Origin: Opitutus sp.
GTDB taxonomy: Bacteria; Verrucomicrobiota; Verrucomicrobiia; Opitutales; Opitutaceae
Reading direction: 5' to 3'
Assembly: GCA_024998815.1 (NCBI GenBank)
Contig: JACEUQ010000001.1
Span: 558,001 to 622,000, forward strand
DNA length: 64,000 nucleotides
Below, one piece after another: positions 17,154 through 24,915 of the stretch; the first letter of the stretch is position 1, and the number at the start of each line of letters is the position of its first letter. The position numbers and the translations under genes were made by a program. The notes beneath the pieces were generated by a model, which worked only from the letters and a program-made list of their open reading frames with translations, ran no database searches and had not been told where the DNA came from.

Positions 17154-18305
17154 ATGAAAAAAACAGTACAACACCTTGTTATTCTTGGAGGTATGGGATC
17201 TGCTGTGTTTGCAGCTCCATTTTTGGCGATTGGTGACAACGCCGAACTTTTTGCCACCGCAAACTCCAGCGTCGCCTATAACGACAACTTGCTTCTGGGC
17301 CGTGATGGCTCTGAGCTCACCGACACCGTTTTTGTAGTCACTCCTGGTTTTGATCTGAAGTACGGCAAGGATTCCGCCGTGAGTGGCGATGTGTTCGCTA
17401 ACTCCACGCTCTCCAGCTATGCCGACAACGTTAAGCTCAATAACCAGTTGTTCGCAACCGGTGCCACCGCCGCCTACGCTTCCGAGCGTGCTAAACTGAA
17501 CGCCAATCTTTCGTTTGCCGAACTGGACCAGCCCACAGCCGATAACGCAGCCGCTACCGCGACTCAGGGTACGCTGCTTGAGCACCACGACACTGCCGCC
17601 GGCATCAATGGCGAGCTGCGTTACTCCGAGAAGATCAGCTTCGGCTCTGGCGTCAGCTACGCGAGCAACGATTACAAATCGAGCACTTCAACTGAGCAGA
17701 AGAGCTACTCGGTTCCGGTTAATGTCTATTACGAACTGACCCCCAAGGTGGACGTCAGCACCGGTCTGACCTACACCCATACCGAATTGTCAGGCAACAT
17801 CGGTGCCGGTAATCCCGATCTCTTCGACGCCTACTACTATAACGTCGGTACTCGCGGTACCTTCACCCCCAAGCTGTCCGGTTCGTTCAGCGTCGGTTAC
17901 AATACCCGCAACGGTAACGTCGGTCAGGATGAGGATGGTTCGGTCGGTAGCAAAGCCTCATTGGCCTACGCCTACTCGGAAAAAACCCAACTCACCCTGG
18001 GTTTTAACCGTGACTTCGCTAATTCAACCTCGGGCGGTAACTCTTACGAGACGACCGACCTCACCCTCGGTGCCAGCAGCGCGATCACGGTGGACTGGCG
18101 CCTGAGCGCTGGACTGACTTACCGCACCATGGAGTTTACCGACAGAACTAACGACTATGTCGAGGGTAAGCTCGGTGCTACCTACACGATTAACGAGTAT
18201 CTTAGCGCTGGCATCGACTACGTGAAGCGCGCGCAGACCTCGGATAATGCGGCTTTTGAGTTCGCTGGTAACGTGGTCTCATTGTCCCTGTCCGCTCGTT
18301 ACTAA
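17154..18305 (+). CDS. Outer-membrane beta-barrel protein of the exopolysaccharide locus
   Basis: 383 aa. N-terminal signal peptide with a charged start and a hydrophobic core ending near AVFAAPFLA. The rest alternates short amphipathic strands with turns rich in Gly, Asn, Asp and Thr, and it ends in SLSARY, the aromatic C-terminus recognised by the BAM machinery. An early SVAYNDNLLLGR segment is typical of the barrel proteins that precede Wza/Wzc-type genes in this kind of locus. The upstream 160 bp is AT-rich and likely the divergent promoter region. A strong terminator follows, before the Wza-like gene. Confidence 0.85.
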   Translation: MKKTVQHLVILGGMGSAVFAAPFLAIGDNAELFATANSSVAYNDNLLLGRDGSELTDTVFVVTPGFDLKYGKDSAVSGDVFANSTLSSYADNVKLNNQLFATGATAAYASERAKLNANLSFAELDQPTADNAAATATQGTLLEHHDTAAGINGELRYSEKISFGSGVSYASNDYKSSTSTEQKSYSVPVNVYYELTPKVDVSTGLTYTHTELSGNIGAGNPDLFDAYYYNVGTRGTFTPKLSGSFSVGYNTRNGNVGQDEDGSVGSKASLAYAYSEKTQLTLGFNRDFANSTSGGNSYETTDLTLGASSAITVDWRLSAGLTYRTMEFTDRTNDYVEGKLGATYTINEYLSAGIDYVKRAQTSDNAAFEFAGNVVSLSLSARY

Positions 18306-18327
18306 GGAGAGTAGCTTGACCATTTAC

Positions 18328-18371
18328 AAAGACGGAGGAGGATCGAATGATCTTCTTCCGTCTTTTTTTTT
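18328..18371 (+). terminator. Rho-independent terminator after the barrel gene
   Basis: A 17-bp stem (18328-18344 with 18349-18365, two G-U pairs), a 4-nt GAAT loop and nine T. It lies between the barrel gene and the Wza-like gene, only 13 bp before the latter's ATG, so the downstream genes need read-through or a promoter overlapping the hairpin. Confidence 0.93.
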
Positions 18372-18383
18372 AAGCCCGAGCCT

Positions 18384-18995
18384 ATGTTGTCCAATATCAA
18401 AATCACCCTTCTTGCAGGGTTTTCCCTGCTGATAGTATTTCCTGCGCAGGCTGAAGAGCCAAAGCCTTCAGCTGTTCCCGCCGCAGCGCTACTCGATTAC
18501 TTGCTGCAGCCGTCGGATCTCCTTGATGTTCAGATTTTTCAGGAGGAAAACCTGAAGCGTGCAGTGCGGGTTTCGCAGGAGTATTCCATCACGTTGCCGC
18601 TCATCGGTAAGGTCGACGTCAAGGGCAAGTCCCTGCGCCAAGCCGAGGATCTCATTCGCGAGCTCTACGCCCGTGATTATCTGGTCAACCCGCAGATCAA
18701 CGTGGTGGTGATCGAATACGCGAAGCGCTCGGTCAACGTGATCGGCCAAGTCAATCAACCCGGAGCGGTCTTGTTTCCCCAGGAGCAGGGTCTGACTCTG
18801 TTGGACGCGGTGTCGCGTGCGGGCGGATTTAGCCGTCTGGCTAACCGTACTCAAGTGAAGCTCACGCGGACGAATGCGGACGGTAAGTCCGATACGTACG
18901 TCATCGATGCGGACGACCTGATCAAAGGACGTTCCAGCAACACCTGGCCACTACTCGTTAACGACATTGTTTTTGTACCGGAGCGCATTCTCTAA
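18384..18995 (+). CDS. Wza/OPX-type polysaccharide export protein
   Basis: 203 aa. Cleavable signal peptide ending near PAQA-EEP, so periplasmic or outer-membrane associated; no lipobox Cys is seen. Domains: Poly_export (PES) at about 37-110 (LQPSDLLDVQIFQEENLKRAVRVSQEYSITLPLIGKV) and an SLBB domain at about 115-195 (VNVIGQVNQPGAVLFPQEQGLTLLDAVSRAGGFSRLA). These proteins form the export channel for capsule or exopolysaccharide in Wzx/Wzy pathways. The size fits a minimal OPX protein. The Wzc-like gene follows after 17 bp. Confidence 0.93.
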   Translation: MLSNIKITLLAGFSLLIVFPAQAEEPKPSAVPAAALLDYLLQPSDLLDVQIFQEENLKRAVRVSQEYSITLPLIGKVDVKGKSLRQAEDLIRELYARDYLVNPQINVVVIEYAKRSVNVIGQVNQPGAVLFPQEQGLTLLDAVSRAGGFSRLANRTQVKLTRTNADGKSDTYVIDADDLIKGRSSNTWPLLVNDIVFVPERIL

Positions 18996-19012
18996 AGTTA
19001 AAGTTTTTTTCC

Positions 19013-21235
19013 ATGGATTCACATTCTAAGCAATCGTCAGGGCAACCAGGTGGCGGTTCGGGCGAACAGGGTTATGGCGGCGGGTACGGGGGCTACGACG
19101 CAGTCGGCTACGGTGGCGAAAGTTCGATGCAGCGCGGTTTTCAGGACTATGCTCTGATTCTGCGTGAGCGCATGTGGTACATCATCGTGGTGTTCCTCGT
19201 CGTGTTTTCTTCGGCGCTGGTTTACACGTTCAGCCAGACCAAGATTTATCAGTCTTCGGCCAGCGTACAGATCTTCCGCAGCGACCCGACCGTGATGAAA
19301 AACGTCGAGGCCGTGGTGGATAACACGGTTCGTGGTACCGAGGATCTTAATACGGTGGTCGAGGTGCTCAGCAGCGGTGCCATCATCCAGAAGGTGGCTG
19401 AACGCATCACTGGTGAAGACATGCGCCAATTCATGGCCCCTTATGAAAAGGGCAAGGGCAGTGATCCGGTTACGCCTTTGGAGGTTTTGGGCGACAATCG
19501 TAAAATCGTTCCCAAGCGCCTCAGCTTACTCATCAATGTCGTCTATCGGCACCCCGATCGTCTCATTGCGGCAAAAGTGGCCAATCTGTTCGTAGACGAA
19601 TTCATCGCCTACAACGCCCGCGTTCGCATCGATGAGTCGATGAAGGCGGTCGAAGAGCTTAAAATTCGTGCCGAGCAGCAGGAGCGCACGGTTAAGGATT
19701 TGGCTAACGAGCTTCAGTCCTATCTCGAGCGCAACAACATGGTCTCGCTCGACCAGCGCAAAGACATCGTGACCGAAAAGCTCAAGGCGCTGAATCTTTA
19801 CGTGACGTCGACGGACGCCAAATTCAAGGACGCAGGCATCCGGTGGAAACAAGTGCAGGAGCGACAAGCCGAAGGCGGCGATCTGACGCAACTATCCTTT
19901 ATTGCTGCGCAACCGCTTATCAGCCAACTGCTCAATGATGTTTCGTCGAAGAAGATAGTGGTCGCCCAGCTGCGGGATCGTTACCGCGAGAAACACCCCA
20001 TAATGATGGAGGCAATGAACTCGCTGGCACAGGCCGAGCGCGAGTTGAGCAAGGCCATCATCAATGCGGCCGCGACCATCGAGTCGGACTACCAAAGCGC
20101 ACGCCGCAATGATGAGCAGGCGAGGGGCTCTTTGGCCACAGCCAGCACGGAGACGATGGCGTTGGATCGTGCCGCCGTTGAATACTCCGAGCGTTCACGC
20201 AAACTTGTTATCAACGAGCAGCTTCTCCAAAACATTATCGTGCGTATGCGCGATACCACTATGATCTCCACCATGGAGACGCAGAATGCACGCGTCGTGG
20301 ACAAGGCGGCTCCCTCACAGGAAAGTGATTACGTTTCACCCAAAATCCCACTTAATCTCGGGCTTGGTTTTGTCGGTGGTCTCGGTCTCGGTTTGGCCTT
20401 CGCTTTCTTTGTCTCGTTTATCGATGACCGCGTTAAGAGTTCGTTTGATATCGAGTCGGTTGTCGGCCTTCCGCTGATCGGCATCATTCCGCAGATCAAA
20501 AAAATGGAGCAGCCGGATAAGGCGCAGATCGTCATTAACAATGCCGACCGCCAAGTCTGTGAGGCGTTTCTCACCTTGCATTCAAGCCTGCGGCTCAAGG
20601 ATGAGAGCAAGAATGCCCAGTGTATTCTGGTCACAAGTACCATTCCGGGTGAGGGCAAGTCGTTCACCACAACGAACTTGGCGCTTACTTTTGCCGCGCA
20701 TGGCGAGCGGGTTGCGATCATTGATTGCGACTTGCGAAAGCCCAACGTTCACAAGTCCTTCCGCTTGGAGAATCGCAAGGGGGTCATCGATATTTGCGCG
20801 GGAACGGCGACGATCGATGATGTGGTGGTTCGTGGCGTTCACCCCAATCTCGATGTGATCACGACGGGTGGTCGTGCCAAGAACCCGACCCAGATCCTCA
20901 ACGGTAAGAATTTCGAGTCGATGATCGCCGATCTGCGTAAACGCTATGACCGCATCTTCTTTGATACGCCTCCGCTGGCTGCGGTGAGCGATGCGTTGAT
21001 CGTTCTACCCTTGGTCGATGGTTCCGTCTTTACGGTTTTCTTTAATAAAGTCCGTCGTAAGGCAGCTCAGTTTAGCGCCAAGAAGCTGACTGAGTCCAAC
21101 GTGCCGGTATTTGGTGCGGTCCTTAACGGTCTTAATCTTGCCGTGTCAGGGTATTACTATGCCCAATATTACGACAAGTCGTACAAGGATTACTATGTGG
21201 TGATGTCCAAGGAGGACGCCACCCCTGAGCGGTAA
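19013..21235 (+). CDS. Wzc-like polysaccharide co-polymerase with BY-kinase domain
   Basis: 740 aa. Wzz-type chain-length domain with two membrane segments (about residues 45-65 and 440-465), a long periplasmic coiled coil between them, then a cytoplasmic bacterial tyrosine kinase: Walker A STIPGEGKSFTTTNLAL (near 545), Walker A' VAIIDCDLRKP, Walker B in RIFFDTPPLAAVSDAL. The tail carries a tyrosine cluster (SGYYYAQYYDKSYKDYYVV), the autophosphorylation site. It controls polymer length and export with the Wza-like protein. The N-terminus is an unusual Gly/Tyr/Gln-rich stretch of about 40 residues. Glycosyltransferases are not in the window. Confidence 0.95.
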   Translation: MDSHSKQSSGQPGGGSGEQGYGGGYGGYDAVGYGGESSMQRGFQDYALILRERMWYIIVVFLVVFSSALVYTFSQTKIYQSSASVQIFRSDPTVMKNVEAVVDNTVRGTEDLNTVVEVLSSGAIIQKVAERITGEDMRQFMAPYEKGKGSDPVTPLEVLGDNRKIVPKRLSLLINVVYRHPDRLIAAKVANLFVDEFIAYNARVRIDESMKAVEELKIRAEQQERTVKDLANELQSYLERNNMVSLDQRKDIVTEKLKALNLYVTSTDAKFKDAGIRWKQVQERQAEGGDLTQLSFIAAQPLISQLLNDVSSKKIVVAQLRDRYREKHPIMMEAMNSLAQAERELSKAIINAAATIESDYQSARRNDEQARGSLATASTETMALDRAAVEYSERSRKLVINEQLLQNIIVRMRDTTMISTMETQNARVVDKAAPSQESDYVSPKIPLNLGLGFVGGLGLGLAFAFFVSFIDDRVKSSFDIESVVGLPLIGIIPQIKKMEQPDKAQIVINNADRQVCEAFLTLHSSLRLKDESKNAQCILVTSTIPGEGKSFTTTNLALTFAAHGERVAIIDCDLRKPNVHKSFRLENRKGVIDICAGTATIDDVVVRGVHPNLDVITTGGRAKNPTQILNGKNFESMIADLRKRYDRIFFDTPPLAAVSDALIVLPLVDGSVFTVFFNKVRRKAAQFSAKKLTESNVPVFGAVLNGLNLAVSGYYYAQYYDKSYKDYYVVMSKEDATPER

Positions 21236-21272
21236 AACGCGGGTTTAATTAACCCGTTGGCAGTAAAAAAAG

Positions 21273-21301
21273 AGGCGGATCGCAATGATCCGCCTTTTTT
21301 G
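21273..21301. terminator. Bidirectional rho-independent terminator
   Basis: Stem AGGCGGATC (21273-21281) with GATCCGCCT (21287-21295), 5-nt loop, T run to 21301 on the plus side and an A run (21264-21271) that gives a T run on the minus side. It serves both the Wzc-like gene and the convergent tsaC/sua5 gene. Confidence 0.9.
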
Positions 21302-21303
21302 TG

Positions 21304-22320
21304 TCAGGCGAGTGCGCGCTTGGCGGCGGCGCGGCTGAGACGGTCGTTGATGGCAAGCGCCAGCGCGCTGTTGCCGGGCGCAAGTTCAGCATGGATTTGT
21401 TTCCATCCACCTGAATCCAGAATGCGCAGCTGATGGAAAAGGTTGTGAGCCGCCGTAATGAGCTCATCTCCATGATTCGCCAACCAGAAGACATTCGGGG
21501 CCGTTTGGCTGAGCTTGGGCTGATTGACAAATAGCACGGCCTCGTTGTTGGCCAGTTTACGCAGAAAGCCGGGTGCGAGTTTCTCGACCAATGTCAGCGG
21601 CGTACGGGGGCTATAGTGTCTCTCGAGCATCCCTGGTGCGGGGGCTGCGGTGTGGGCGGGCGTTTTCCTCGCATAGGCTGCGACTTTATGAACGAGCACC
21701 ATTTCCAGTGCCTCTCTTGAAATGGATCCGGGCCGAAGGATGGCCGGTTTGCTGGGGTTACGAAGATCAATGATGGTGGATTCGACGCCGATTTCGGCTG
21801 GGCCGCCATCCAGGATGTACCTGATACTCTGGCCAAGCCCATCTCTTACATGGGCAGCCGTGGTGGGGCTGATGTAGCCAAAGGGGTTGGCGCTTGGTGC
21901 CGCTAGGGGGCAACCGCTGCGTTCGATGAGCTCGCGAAAAAGCGGGTGTGCGGGCATGCGTATCGCGACGCTATCTAATCCGGAGGTCACGATCGACGGA
22001 ACTCCGGGCTGTTTGGGGAGCACCAGCGTGAGCGGGCCGGGCCAGAACGCTTTGGCAAGCAAGCGAGCGGCGTCGTTAATCGAGGCGACTTCACCAGCTT
22101 GGTCGAGCGAGTTAACGTGGACAATAAGAGGGTCGTTAGCCGGACGGCCCTTGGCGCGGAAAACGGCGCGGCACGCTTTAGCATTCCGGGCATCGGCCGC
22201 CAGTCCGTAGACGGTTTCAGTGGGGGCAGCGACGATGCCACCACCTGCGAGCACGTTGGCTAACAGGGCCAAATTGCGAGGGGTAGGGCGGTAGATACGG
22301 GCGGCAGGTGACGTGCGCAT
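21304..22320 (-). CDS. sua5: L-threonylcarbamoyladenylate synthase, Sua5 type
   Basis: 338 aa. Makes threonylcarbamoyl-AMP for the t6A modification of ANN-decoding tRNAs, working with TsaB/D/E. N-terminal TsaC/YrdC domain with APTETVYGLAADA, FRAKGRPANDPLIVHV and PLAAPSANPFGYISPTTAAHV. Longer than TsaC (about 190 aa): the extra C-terminal ~110 residues are the Sua5 domain, joined by APGMLERHYSPRTPL, the typical linker. Cytoplasmic. The next gene upstream on the strand is rpsR, whose terminator lies just before this ATG, so it probably has its own promoter. Confidence 0.95.
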   Translation of the reverse strand: MRTSPAARIYRPTPRNLALLANVLAGGGIVAAPTETVYGLAADARNAKACRAVFRAKGRPANDPLIVHVNSLDQAGEVASINDAARLLAKAFWPGPLTLVLPKQPGVPSIVTSGLDSVAIRMPAHPLFRELIERSGCPLAAPSANPFGYISPTTAAHVRDGLGQSIRYILDGGPAEIGVESTIIDLRNPSKPAILRPGSISREALEMVLVHKVAAYARKTPAHTAAPAPGMLERHYSPRTPLTLVEKLAPGFLRKLANNEAVLFVNQPKLSQTAPNVFWLANHGDELITAAHNLFHQLRILDSGGWKQIHAELAPGNSALALAINDRLSRAAAKRALA

Positions 22321-22326
22321 GGCATG

Positions 22327-22355
22327 AAAAAGGCCGGAGTGATTAGCTCCGGCCT
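22327..22355 (-). terminator. Terminator of rpsR
   Basis: Stem AGGCCGGAG (22331-22339) with CTCCGGCCT (22347-22355), 7-nt loop; read on the minus strand it is followed by T residues. It separates rpsR from sua5. Confidence 0.85.
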
Positions 22356-22380
22356 GCGCTGCGATTTCTCAACAGTTCGC

Positions 22381-22575
22381 TTAGAGAGCGAGCAAGTTGT
22401 TACGAGACTGTTTGATGGTCTTCGTAACCGCGCGCTGCTGCTTGGCGGAAAGGTGAGTGTACTTGCGCGGCAAGATCTTGCCGGTGTCAGTTACGTAGTT
22501 GCGCAAAGCCTGCGGCGTGGTGAACGGAATCTGCTCAGGCGTAAGGCTCTGCTGGGTGTTTTCGGTCGTGCTCAT
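22381..22575 (-). CDS. rpsR: 30S ribosomal protein S18
   Basis: 64 aa from the ATG at 22575 (MSTTENTQQ). The body matches S18: LRNYVTDTGKILPRKYTHLSAKQQRAVTKTIKQSRNNLLAL, including the GKILPRxxT and QRxxxxxIKxARxLALL signatures (here SRNNLLAL). S18 binds the platform of the small subunit next to S6. It is not accompanied by rpsF, ssb or rplI, its usual partners. Longer in-frame starts run through the complement of the tRNA-Arg gene and are artefacts. Confidence 0.95.
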   Translation of the reverse strand: MSTTENTQQSLTPEQIPFTTPQALRNYVTDTGKILPRKYTHLSAKQQRAVTKTIKQSRNNLLAL

Positions 22576-22667
22576 TTGAAAAAGAGGATCAGAAAAACCG
22601 GTGAAGCCAAAGGTTGTCAACCTACAATCCAATCTCCACGTTGAAGATCGATGCAGGCAAAGGGTTC

Positions 22668-22743
22668 GTCTCCGTAGCTCAACTGGATAGAGCAGCGCTT
22701 TCCTAAAGCGCCTATCCCGGTTCAAGTCCGGGCGGGGGCACCA
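22668..22743 (+). tRNA. tRNA-Arg (anticodon CCT)
   Basis: 76 nt folding into a full cloverleaf: acceptor GTCTCCG with CGGGGGC (two G-U pairs), D arm GCTC/GAGC, anticodon stem GCGCT/AGCGC with loop TTCCTAA (anticodon CCT, reading AGG), T arm CCCGG-TTCAAGT-CCGGG, discriminator A, and CCA encoded in the genome (22741-22743). Lies between rpsR (opposite strand) and gspG. Confidence 0.96.
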
Positions 22744-22814
22744 TTTCTTTCGCGTCGCCTTTGCTCGGCCCCCTCGCAACTTGGCTCAGCATTCTTAGTC
22801 TTAACGTTTTTCCC

Positions 22815-23261
22815 ATGCGTTCCTCCCTCCACAAATCCCTGCGCGCTTCCCAGCGTGCGTTTACCCTGCTCGAAATACTCGTGGTCCTGGCGATCATCGG
22901 CCTCCTTGTCGGCCTCGCCGTCACTAAGGTCGGCGGCATTTTTGGCGCCAAACAGGAGGACATCGCCCGGCTGTTTGTTAACTCCAGCATCAAGACTCCG
23001 CTCACCGCCTATCGCATCGACACCGGTGGTTATCCTTCAACCGCTGAGGGCTTGCAGGCGCTCGTCACCGCCCCGGCAACCCGGGCTGACTCATGGAAGG
23101 GCCCTTACATCGAAACGCCCGGTGGCAAGCTTCCGCTTGACCCTTGGCAGGAGTCCTACGTTTACCGCTTCCCCGGTGTGAAGAACAAGGACAGCTATGA
23201 CCTTTTCTCCAAGGGCCCGGACAAAGCCGAGGGCACATCTGACGATATCGGCAACTGGTAG
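22815..23261 (+). CDS. gspG: Type II secretion major pseudopilin GspG
   Basis: 148 aa from the ATG at 22815. Forms the main subunit of the T2SS pseudopilus in the inner membrane and periplasm. Class III signal SQRA-FTLLEILVVLAIIG with Glu5 of the mature protein; the residue before the cut is Ala rather than the usual Gly. The C-terminal half carries GspG hallmarks: IDTGGYPSTAEGLQALV, the DPWQESYVYRFPG loop, and the calcium-site motif DLFSKGPDKAEGTSDDIGNW. First gene of a G-H-I-J-K-L-M run on one strand. Confidence 0.95.
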   Translation: MRSSLHKSLRASQRAFTLLEILVVLAIIGLLVGLAVTKVGGIFGAKQEDIARLFVNSSIKTPLTAYRIDTGGYPSTAEGLQALVTAPATRADSWKGPYIETPGGKLPLDPWQESYVYRFPGVKNKDSYDLFSKGPDKAEGTSDDIGNW

Positions 23262-23296
23262 GACCGCCCCGTTCCGGCTAAACGGCGCGAGAACCT

Positions 23297-23818
23297 ATGT
23301 CTGTATCCATTCCTCGAATAGCCGCTGGCCGGTCGGGCTTCACGCTGCTCGAAGTGTTGGTGACAATCGCCCTGATCGCCTTGCTCACCGGGGTGTTGGT
23401 GGTAGGAACTTCTCGGCTGCTCGGCGATCGCCCCAAGACCCCGGACGAGTTGTTTTGGTCGGCCGCTTCGGCCGCTCGCAAGGAGGCACTGCTCCAGAAT
23501 CAATCGGTGCGTCTGAGCCTCGATGCGAAGTCGCGAAAATTTATCCTCGCCTCTTCGGCCGCAGAAACCCGCATGCCTTTCGTTCCCACTCAAATCGCGG
23601 AGATCGAGTTTCTCCCGCCGAAATCGCCGTCGACGTATTCGGCTATTCTCATCGCCGGTGAGCTCGTCGAAACGCGTACTCAACCCTTCGTGACGTTTTA
23701 TGGGGACGGGACATGTTCGCCATTTCGGGTGCAATTGAAGAGCCGCACTCAAACTCGGGTGCTTGAAATCGACCCGTGGACATGCGCCCCCATGCTTGCG
23801 CCCTTAGCCGACCGATGA
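23297..23818 (+). CDS. gspH: Type II secretion minor pseudopilin GspH-like
   Basis: 173 aa. Class III signal GRSG-FTLLEVLVTIALIALL with Glu5, then a periplasmic beta-rich domain of about 130 residues (AARKEALLQNQSVRLSLDAKSRKF), the general GspH/FimT outline. Assigned to GspH by order (second after GspG) and size. Its TGA overlaps the ATG of the next gene (23815-23818). Confidence 0.85.
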   Translation: MSVSIPRIAAGRSGFTLLEVLVTIALIALLTGVLVVGTSRLLGDRPKTPDELFWSAASAARKEALLQNQSVRLSLDAKSRKFILASSAAETRMPFVPTQIAEIEFLPPKSPSTYSAILIAGELVETRTQPFVTFYGDGTCSPFRVQLKSRTQTRVLEIDPWTCAPMLAPLADR

Positions 23819-24276
23819 ACCGCACGCCTCCCTCAGCTTTTACACTTCTGGAGGTACTGGTGGCCTTGGCGCTTTTCGCCATGGCCGCGGTGGTACTGGG
23901 GACGGGCTACGTCAACGTGCTCAACGGTTACCAGGTGGCGCGCCGGGCTACGGTGAGCGACCCCGAGGTTCAGTTTGCGAGGGCGCAGTTGCTCGCCCAG
24001 GCCGATGTGGAATTGGCGCGGCGGGGTGGGGATTTTGCGGCGGGGGACGGGCGGGCTGTACACTGGACGGCAACCATCGAGCCCACCTCACAGGCCGATC
24101 TCTTCGCCGTCACGTTCGATTGTGAAATCGCCGGTCAAGACACAATCAACAGCCAGAAAGTCCGTGAGGTTTTCCGGCTGCTACGGCCGACCTGGTCGGT
24201 GGCGACCGACCGCGCCACCCTGCGCACCGCCTCGCGCGATCGAATCCTTAAGCTGCAGGAGCGCGTCAACAAATGA
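23815..24276 (+). CDS. gspI: Type II secretion minor pseudopilin GspI-like
   Basis: 153 aa from the ATG at 23815, which overlaps the gspH stop by ATGA. Class III signal PPSA-FTLLEVLVALALFAMAAV with Glu5; again Ala, not Gly, at the cut. GspI forms the tip of the pseudopilus with GspJ and GspK. Identified by the N-terminal helix and by order. Coupled to the next gene by a 4-bp overlap (24273-24276). Confidence 0.82.
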   Translation: MNRTPPSAFTLLEVLVALALFAMAAVVLGTGYVNVLNGYQVARRATVSDPEVQFARAQLLAQADVELARRGGDFAAGDGRAVHWTATIEPTSQADLFAVTFDCEIAGQDTINSQKVREVFRLLRPTWSVATDRATLRTASRDRILKLQERVNK

Positions 24277-24914
24277 AGCGGCGCGGATTCACTCTTTTGG
24301 AGACATTACTCGCGCTCGCCTTGGCCGGGCTGCTGATGGTGGGGCTCAACACGTTTGTTTTTTCGATGGGCGAATTATGGGGACGCAACACCGACCTGCG
24401 CCTCTTCGATCAGCACATTCGGGCGGTCACGAGGTTTATGCAGCATGAGCTGCGTGCCGCGGCTCGACCTCCGGCGGCTTCCGCCGATGCCCCCCCGTTT
24501 ACCATGGCGGAGATTCGCACCCAGGCGGGCGTGACCGAGACGTTGCTCACATTTGAACTCTTCGAGGGCAGCCGCCTGTTCGTCTGGCCGGGGCAACCGC
24601 TGCCCGAAGTGGTGTGTTCGCTATCGGTGCGCGAGGGCGCAGGCCTTTTGTTGCTGTGGCATTCGCGGGTGGAAAAGGATTTTGCGGAACAACCCCCGCG
24701 CGAGACCGTGGTTTCGCCTTTGGTCACGGGCCTAGGGTACGATTATTACGACGCGGATTTCAAGAATTGGAAAAACGAAACCCAGCCTCGGCGCAACGCT
24801 CAGGGTGGGTATGACGCCCCGCAGCGGCTGCGCCTTAAGTTCACCTATCGCACCCGTTCGCAGGAAGTGTTGATTGTCTTGCCCGCAGGAACTCAGGGAA
24901 TCCCTGCTTTTTAA
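24273..24914 (+). CDS. gspJ: Type II secretion minor pseudopilin GspJ-like
   Basis: 213 aa. Very short leader MKRRG-FTLLETLLALALAGLLM with Glu5, then a long periplasmic domain with the GspJ-like ITRFxxHELRAA helix (here VTRFMQHELRAAARPP) and YDYYDADFKNW near the end. Length matches GspJ (about 200 aa). Overlaps gspI by 4 bp; gspK follows after 1 bp. Confidence 0.85.
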   Translation: MKRRGFTLLETLLALALAGLLMVGLNTFVFSMGELWGRNTDLRLFDQHIRAVTRFMQHELRAAARPPAASADAPPFTMAEIRTQAGVTETLLTFELFEGSRLFVWPGQPLPEVVCSLSVREGAGLLLLWHSRVEKDFAEQPPRETVVSPLVTGLGYDYYDADFKNWKNETQPRRNAQGGYDAPQRLRLKFTYRTRSQEVLIVLPAGTQGIPAF

Positions 24915-24915
24915 C

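Noticed and set aside
22668-22743. tRNA-Arg as an integration site of a genomic island
   Set aside because: No integrase and no repeat of the tRNA 3' end in the flanking T2SS genes.
22576-22779. Minus-strand N-terminal extension of rpsR with a CPRPDLNRDRRFRK stretch
   Set aside because: This is the complement of the tRNA-Arg gene, a well-known false reading; S18 begins at 22575.
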